This document shows positions 59,867 through 64,000 of a stretch of 64,000 nt of DNA, in pieces. Numbering within the stretch: position 1 is the first letter of the stretch; each line of letters begins with the position of its first letter. This DNA is from Acidobacteriota bacterium (GTDB lineage: Bacteria > Acidobacteriota > Thermoanaerobaculia > Multivoradales > JBCCEF01), in the NCBI GenBank assembly GCA_039028635.1, contig JBCCHV010000014.1, positions 42,374-106,373 of the forward strand. The letters run 5' to 3'. Both the position numbers and the translations under genes were made by a program. The notes beneath the pieces were generated by a model that was given only the letters and a program-made list of their open reading frames with translations, was not told the DNA's origin and did no database searches.

Positions 59867-61996
59867 ATGAAACTTGCCAAGCTTCTCGCCCTACCCTGCC
59901 TGCTGTTGACCTCCACCCTGGTGGCCGAGGTCCCGACCGTAGACCAGCTCCAGTACCCAGCCCTGCCGGACTTCAACATTCCCCAGCCGGAGCGCTTCGA
60001 GCTCGCCAACGGCATGGTGATCATGCTGGTCGAGGACCACGAGCTGCCGCTGATCGAGGGCATCGCGATGGTGCGCACCGGCGGCCGTCACGAGCCGGCG
60101 GACAAGGTCGGCCTGGCGCAGCTCGTCGGCGACGTGCTGCGCACCGGCGGGAGCGGCGAGCGCACCGGCGACGAGCTCGACCAGTACCTCGAGGGCATCG
60201 CCGCCAGCATCGAATCGTCGATCAGCGACGACCTCGGCAGGGTGTCCATGAGCTGCCTCAAGGATGACTTCCCGCAGGTCCTCGCCGCCCTCGCCGACGT
60301 GCGGCGCCGGCCGGCCTTCGCCGCCGACAAGCTGGACCTGGCCAAGAACGAGGTCAACACCGCCATCTCGCGGCAAAACGACAATCCGCAGGGAATCCTC
60401 TTCCGGGAGACCAACAAGGTCGTCTATGGCGCCGACTCGCCCTACGCCCGCACCGAGACATACCAGTCCATCGCCGACGTCAGCCGCGACGACCTGGTGG
60501 CCTGGCACCAGCGCGATTTCCACCCGGAGCGCATCATCCTCGGCCTGGTCGGAGACTTCGAAACGGCCGCCGTGATGGAGCAGATCCGCGCCGTCTTCGG
60601 TGACTGGCCGCGCGGCCCGCAGCGCACCGACGCGACCGTGCCGGAGGGCCGCGGACCGGGTCCGGGGGTCTACTACATCGAGAAGAACGACATGACCCAG
60701 TCGAGCATCTCGATGGGCCATCTCGGTATCCGCAAGGACGACCCCGACTTCTACGCCGTCGAGGTGATGAACAGCGTGCTCTCGGGCTCCTTCTCGTCGC
60801 GCCTGTTCAACAACGTGCGCTCGACCAAGGGACTGGCCTATGCGGTCACCGGCTCGGTGACCAGCGCCTACGACCACGCCAGCATCTTCTTCATGTTCAT
60901 GACCACCAAGACGGAGACCACCGGCGAGGGCATCGAAGCCTTGCTCGAAGAGGCGCGCAACATGACCGCCAAGCCGCCGACGGAGGCGGAGGTCGAACGC
61001 GCCAAGACGGCGATTCTCAACTCCTACGTCTTCCAGTTCGACTCGCCGCGCAAGATCCTCAACCAGCAGCTCATCTACGAGTACTACGGCTACCCCCTGG
61101 ACCGTACCGAGCGCTATCGCCAGGCGATCGAGAAGGTGACCATCGAGCAGGTCCGCGAGGCGGCGGCGAAGCACATCCGACCGGACGAGATGGCGATCAT
61201 CGTGGTGGGTCCCTCGGAGGGACGCGACAAGCCCCTCGAGACCTACGGTGAGGTCACCGCCCTCGACATCACCATTCCGGAGCCGGCGGCGGACAAGGCC
61301 GAGGCGACGGAGGAGGGTGTCGCCAAGGCCGCCGCCCTGCTCGAGAAGGCCGTCGAAGCGATGGGCGGTGCCAGTGCCGTCGACGGTGTCGAGACCCTCG
61401 AGGCCGCCGGTACCCTGGTGCAGGTGACGCCGGCCGGCGAGTTCGAGGTCGGCTTCAAGGCGATCTTCGACTACCCGAACCGCTACCGCCAGGAGGCCAT
61501 CCTGCCGGTCGGCAAGATGGCCGTCGTGCTGAATGGCGACAAGGGTTTCTCGGAAACCCCCCAGGGAGTGCTCGACCTCGCCGGGCCGCAGCTCGCGCAG
61601 ATGAAGTCCTCCCTCGCCCGCAACACTCTGACCCTGCTGCAGAAGCGCACCGCGGACGGCTTCCAGGCGGTCGCCCTGGGCGCTGACCAGCACGCCGGCA
61701 CGGCAGTCGAGAAGGTGCAGATCGAATCCGATGGCACGGTGACGACGCTGCACATCGATCCCGCGAACGGTCGCATCGTCGGCGCTGCCTACCGCGGCAA
61801 CGGCCCGGGCGGTGCTCCCGGTGAAGTCGTCAAGACCTACAGCGACTTCCGCTCGGCCGGCGCACTCACCATGCCCTGGAAGTCGGTCGACGCCTTCGAC
61901 GGCAAGGTCTCCGCCACCGTCACCATGGAGAGCGTCGAGGTCAATGGCGAGGTCGACCCCGTGCTCTTCGAGCGCCCCGCCGGTCGCGACGGCTAG
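59867..61996 (+). CDS. M16-family peptidase-like, non-catalytic subunit with C-terminal extension
   Basis: 709 residues from ATG 59867 (GGGAGAACGAGATC upstream). N-terminal signal peptide. At the HxxEH position the sequence is VGLAQLVGDVLRTGG, so zinc cannot be bound. It keeps the R/Y substrate-gripping segment of partner subunits, SSRLFNNVRSTKGLAYAVTG. Beyond residue about 480 there is an additional domain of about 220 residues (KAVEAMGGASAVDGVETLEAAG, KAIFDYPNRYRQEAILPVG) resembling outer-membrane lipoprotein-sorting-type folds. Such fusions suggest binding of a lipid or a lipidated peptide. Cotranscribed with the catalytic subunit. Confidence 0.88.
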   Translation: MKLAKLLALPCLLLTSTLVAEVPTVDQLQYPALPDFNIPQPERFELANGMVIMLVEDHELPLIEGIAMVRTGGRHEPADKVGLAQLVGDVLRTGGSGERTGDELDQYLEGIAASIESSISDDLGRVSMSCLKDDFPQVLAALADVRRRPAFAADKLDLAKNEVNTAISRQNDNPQGILFRETNKVVYGADSPYARTETYQSIADVSRDDLVAWHQRDFHPERIILGLVGDFETAAVMEQIRAVFGDWPRGPQRTDATVPEGRGPGPGVYYIEKNDMTQSSISMGHLGIRKDDPDFYAVEVMNSVLSGSFSSRLFNNVRSTKGLAYAVTGSVTSAYDHASIFFMFMTTKTETTGEGIEALLEEARNMTAKPPTEAEVERAKTAILNSYVFQFDSPRKILNQQLIYEYYGYPLDRTERYRQAIEKVTIEQVREAAAKHIRPDEMAIIVVGPSEGRDKPLETYGEVTALDITIPEPAADKAEATEEGVAKAAALLEKAVEAMGGASAVDGVETLEAAGTLVQVTPAGEFEVGFKAIFDYPNRYRQEAILPVGKMAVVLNGDKGFSETPQGVLDLAGPQLAQMKSSLARNTLTLLQKRTADGFQAVALGADQHAGTAVEKVQIESDGTVTTLHIDPANGRIVGAAYRGNGPGGAPGEVVKTYSDFRSAGALTMPWKSVDAFDGKVSATVTMESVEVNGEVDPVLFERPAGRDG

Positions 61997-62020
61997 ATCG
62001 GCCTTCCTGCGACAGGCTTC

Positions 62021-62050
62021 GGGGGCCCGCTTCGGCGGGCCCCTTGTGTT
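62021..62050 (+). terminator. Intrinsic terminator after the M16 pair
   Basis: GGGGCCCGC/GCGGGCCCC with a TTCG tetraloop (62022-62043), followed by TTGTGTTT, 25 bp after the stop. Confidence 0.85.
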
Positions 62051-62278
62051 TCATGGCACCTGGCCCGATCCCGTCCTCCGGGAGCAAGCCGGAGGCGATC
62101 CATCAGCTCGACTTTCGCCCATCGAAGCCGGTACACTCCTTCCACAACATCGCGATCGAACCCGCGTCTCACGAGCCCCATGACCCACCTCCGGGAGGGT
62201 CCGCCGAGTGTCCCGTCCGCTCTGCCCTCAGCAGGTCGAGCCGTCGCCACCGCGTTTTCATTGATCGAGGACATCATC

Positions 62279-63277
62279 ATGGCCGAAGCCCTTGCCGCGT
62301 CGCCCCCCGAACCGGTCGAGGAGAACCGGTTGGGCCTTCTCTACGGCTGCTCCGCTCCGATGCGCAGCGTCTTCGAGAAGATTGCGCGGGTGGCACCGAC
62401 CAGGGCCATCGTCTTCCTCACTGGCGACAGCGGAACCGGCAAGGACCTCGCCGCTCAGACCATCCACCTGCTCAGCCAGCGGGCCGGCGGCACCTTCCTG
62501 CCGCTGTCCTGCGGCGCCCTCTCGCCGGCGCTCATCGAGAGCGAGCTCTTCGGCCACGAGGTGGGCGGCTTTCCCAGCGCCAGCCGACTGCACAAAGGCC
62601 ACTTCGAGCGCGCCGATGGGGGCACCCTGCTGCTCGACGAAATCACCGAAATGCCGATCGAGCTGCAGTCGAAGCTGCTGCGCGTTCTCGAAACCGGCAC
62701 TTTGCTCCGCATCGGAGGCGACCAGCCGGTCGAGGTCGACACGCGAGTCATCGCCACCACCTCGCAAACGCCCAAAGGAGCCGTCGAGTCGGGACACCTG
62801 CGGCAGGACCTGAGCTATCGCCTGTCGGTGTTCCCGATCCACATGCCGCCGCTGCGCGAGCGCGGTGAGGACATTTCCTTGCTGGCGGAGCTCTTCCTGG
62901 CCCGTCTCAATCGTCAAACCGGCAGCGAGAAATACTTCAGCGCCGAATCGATCGCCGTCCTCGAGGGTCACGAGTGGCCCGGGAACGTCCGCGAGCTCGA
63001 GAACGTCGTGCATCGAGCCCACATCCTCTCCGACCACGCCGAGATCGACCCCCGCTGCCTGCCGGAAGAAATCGGTGGCCGGGCTCACTCCGGACGCTCC
63101 CTCCACTTCCGCCTCGGGTCCTCGATCGCGGACGTCGAGCGTGAGCTGATCCTGGCCACCCTCGATTACTTCGACGGCAACAAGCGCAAGACCGCGGATG
63201 TCCTGGGAGTCAGCCTCAAGACGCTCTACAACCGGTTGAACGCCTACCGCCGGGAAGAGGAAGAGGAGAACCAGTAG
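62279..63277 (+). CDS. Sigma54-type AAA+ regulator without receiver domain and with altered GAFTGA loop
   Basis: 332 residues from ATG 62279, with GAGGACATCATC before it; an in-frame ATG at 62180 would add an unlikely leader. Walker A is GDSGTGKDLAAQ, Walker B GGTLLLDEITE, arginine finger region HLRQDLSYRLSVF. The loop that engages sigma54, normally GAFTGA, reads GGFPSA (GHEVGGFPSASRLHKG). The C-terminus is a Fis-type HTH (NKRKTADVLGVSLKTLYNRLNAY). No receiver or sensor domain. Either it activates an unusual sigma54 contact or it has lost activation and works as a plain DNA-binding regulator. Promoter targets unknown. Confidence 0.87.
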   Translation: MAEALAASPPEPVEENRLGLLYGCSAPMRSVFEKIARVAPTRAIVFLTGDSGTGKDLAAQTIHLLSQRAGGTFLPLSCGALSPALIESELFGHEVGGFPSASRLHKGHFERADGGTLLLDEITEMPIELQSKLLRVLETGTLLRIGGDQPVEVDTRVIATTSQTPKGAVESGHLRQDLSYRLSVFPIHMPPLRERGEDISLLAELFLARLNRQTGSEKYFSAESIAVLEGHEWPGNVRELENVVHRAHILSDHAEIDPRCLPEEIGGRAHSGRSLHFRLGSSIADVERELILATLDYFDGNKRKTADVLGVSLKTLYNRLNAYRREEEEENQ

Positions 63278-63448
63278 GCCACCCCGGGGGGCTTCACAAC
63301 CGGGTGGTATACTCCCCGCCTTCGTTGGTCCGCTACACGTATGAAGATGCGACCACGGCGTTCCCGCACACGCCAATCGAACGCCGATTCCTTTGATTTT
63401 GTTGGGGATTAGGTTAAGAAACTTGCCTGCCAAAGGGAGATTGAGACA

Positions 63449-63796
63449 ATGAAAAAGATCTTGAGCACGCTCACGATTTTCGCCCTGGTTTTCGCCGCGA
63501 CGGCCCTCGTCGGCTGCAGCCCGGAAGCCCGTGACCACGCCTCCGATGCGGCCGACAGTGCCGCCGATGCGGTGAAGGAAGACGTCGGTAACGCCATCGA
63601 AACGGTCGAGGAAGGCGTCGACGAGATGGGCGAGGCTGCCAACGACGCCATCGATGCCGCCGGCGAAGCGATCGACAATGCCACCGATGCCGCTGGAGAG
63701 GCCGTGGACAACGCCATCGATACCACCGGCGAGGTGATCGAGGACGCCGGCGAGGCGATCGAAGAGGTCGGCGAGAAGATCCAGGAAGACCACTAG
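63449..63796 (+). CDS. Small lipoprotein with helical repeats
   Basis: 115 residues, with AAAGGGAGATTGAGACA before the ATG. Lipoprotein signal with lipobox LVGC (TIFALVFAATALVGCSPE), so it is lipid-anchored. The mature part is a long amphipathic helix with repeating patterns DAADSAADAV, EAANDAIDAAGEAIDNATDAAGEAVDNAIDTTGEVI. This 11-residue-type repeat resembles apolipoprotein/LEA-like stress proteins. It is strongly acidic and has no aromatic residues after the signal. Element R5 begins at its stop codon. Confidence 0.85.
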   Translation: MKKILSTLTIFALVFAATALVGCSPEARDHASDAADSAADAVKEDVGNAIETVEEGVDEMGEAANDAIDAAGEAIDNATDAAGEAVDNAIDTTGEVIEDAGEAIEEVGEKIQEDH

Positions 63797-63964
63797 CAGA
63801 CTGCTGAAAAAGTCCGCTTCGCGACTTTTCCAACGCTGCTAGCTGTTTGTCTCAGGGGGGCTAGAGGCGCCCCCCTCGGCCGCACGCACATGTCGTGCGG
63901 CCACACCCCCGACCTCGGCGGCTCTTGCCGCCGCCGGGCCCTCTCGGGCCCGGTCGCTAGCAGA
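63793..63964 (+). repeat. Multi-hairpin dispersed element, copy R5, flanked by 8-bp direct repeats
   Basis: Starts at the stop of the lipoprotein gene. CTAGCAGA occurs at 63793-63800 and 63957-63964, an 8-bp direct repeat that looks like a target-site duplication; the first copy contains the TAG stop. Inside: CTGCTGAAAAAGTC as in R1, hairpin AAAAGTCCGC/GCGACTTTT, stem A GGGGGGC/GCCCCCC, stem B GGCCGCAC/GTGCGGCC with loop GCACATGTC, linker CACCCCCGACCT, stem C GGCGGCTCTTGCCGCC, stem D GGGCCC/GGGCCC. Nothing supportable follows to the window end. Confidence 0.75.
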
Positions 63965-64000
63965 TCCGGGAGGACCTCGAACGGCGGGCCACTCGGCCCG

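Overview
The window is high-GC bacterial chromosome, densely coded on both strands. A double-membrane cell is implied by a porin, a Pst/Pho system, a lipobox lipoprotein and an IPTL-like C-terminal anchor. The gene mix (choice-of-anchor D secreted protein, M16 protease pair, R-body genes, threonyl-tRNA synthetase without a TGS domain) suits an Acidobacteriota-like lineage, but that is inference; no rRNA or tRNA is present to fix taxonomy. No CRISPR array, prophage or intact insertion sequence was seen.

Layout: 1-3.7 kb is an amino-acid catabolic cluster (partial class I/II aminotransferase, ornithine-cyclodeaminase-family reductase, YheO/DauR-like PAS-HTH regulator, PLP serine/threonine-type dehydratase). 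A 12-bp palindrome is repeated in its two control regions. 4.1-10.8 kb is an R-body locus: an ECF sigma factor fused to a long TPR region, five RebB-family genes and several small unknown genes. Six copies of a TTCAC(A)-N15/16-CGT motif lie in promoter position across it, including in front of the sigma gene. 10.9-16.8 kb holds a PspC-domain protein, a GT2 glycosyltransferase, a tightly overlapping DinB / SCP2-like / R2lox / acyltransferase operon, and thrS. 17-24 kb encodes a large secreted choice-of-anchor D protein and two paralogous pairs of small exported protein plus secreted HExxHGxGF metalloprotease. 24-34.5 kb is DNA metabolism (SbcCD/YhaNO-like ATPase and nuclease, ligA, polX) with a YihY-type membrane protein and two less-known genes. 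34.5-41.5 kb is a seven-gene minus-strand run, gcvT-gcvH-gcvP-membrane protein-larE-larB-DinB/YfiT, joining the glycine cleavage system to nickel-pincer cofactor synthesis.

42-55 kb is a phosphate-starvation island: phoB, phoR, an OprP/O-like porin, phoU and pstB on the plus strand, converging with pstS-pstC-pstA on the minus strand. Three 11-bp-periodic heptamer arrays, upstream of the porin, phoU and pstS, look like Pho boxes. The phoU-pstB junction is made of four 26-bp hairpin repeats. 55-64 kb contains a TPR protein, a TPR protein with two cyclic-nucleotide-type domains, a catalytic/non-catalytic M16 peptidase pair, a sigma54-type AAA+ regulator with an altered GAFTGA loop, and a small lipoprotein.

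Five copies of an undescribed-looking, multi-hairpin intergenic element are scattered over the window. Each has an invariant GCACATGTC loop on a stem whose arms vary with compensating changes. Four of the five lie just after a stop codon in the same orientation as the gene. This element and the sigma-factor-controlled R-body locus are the most interesting content.
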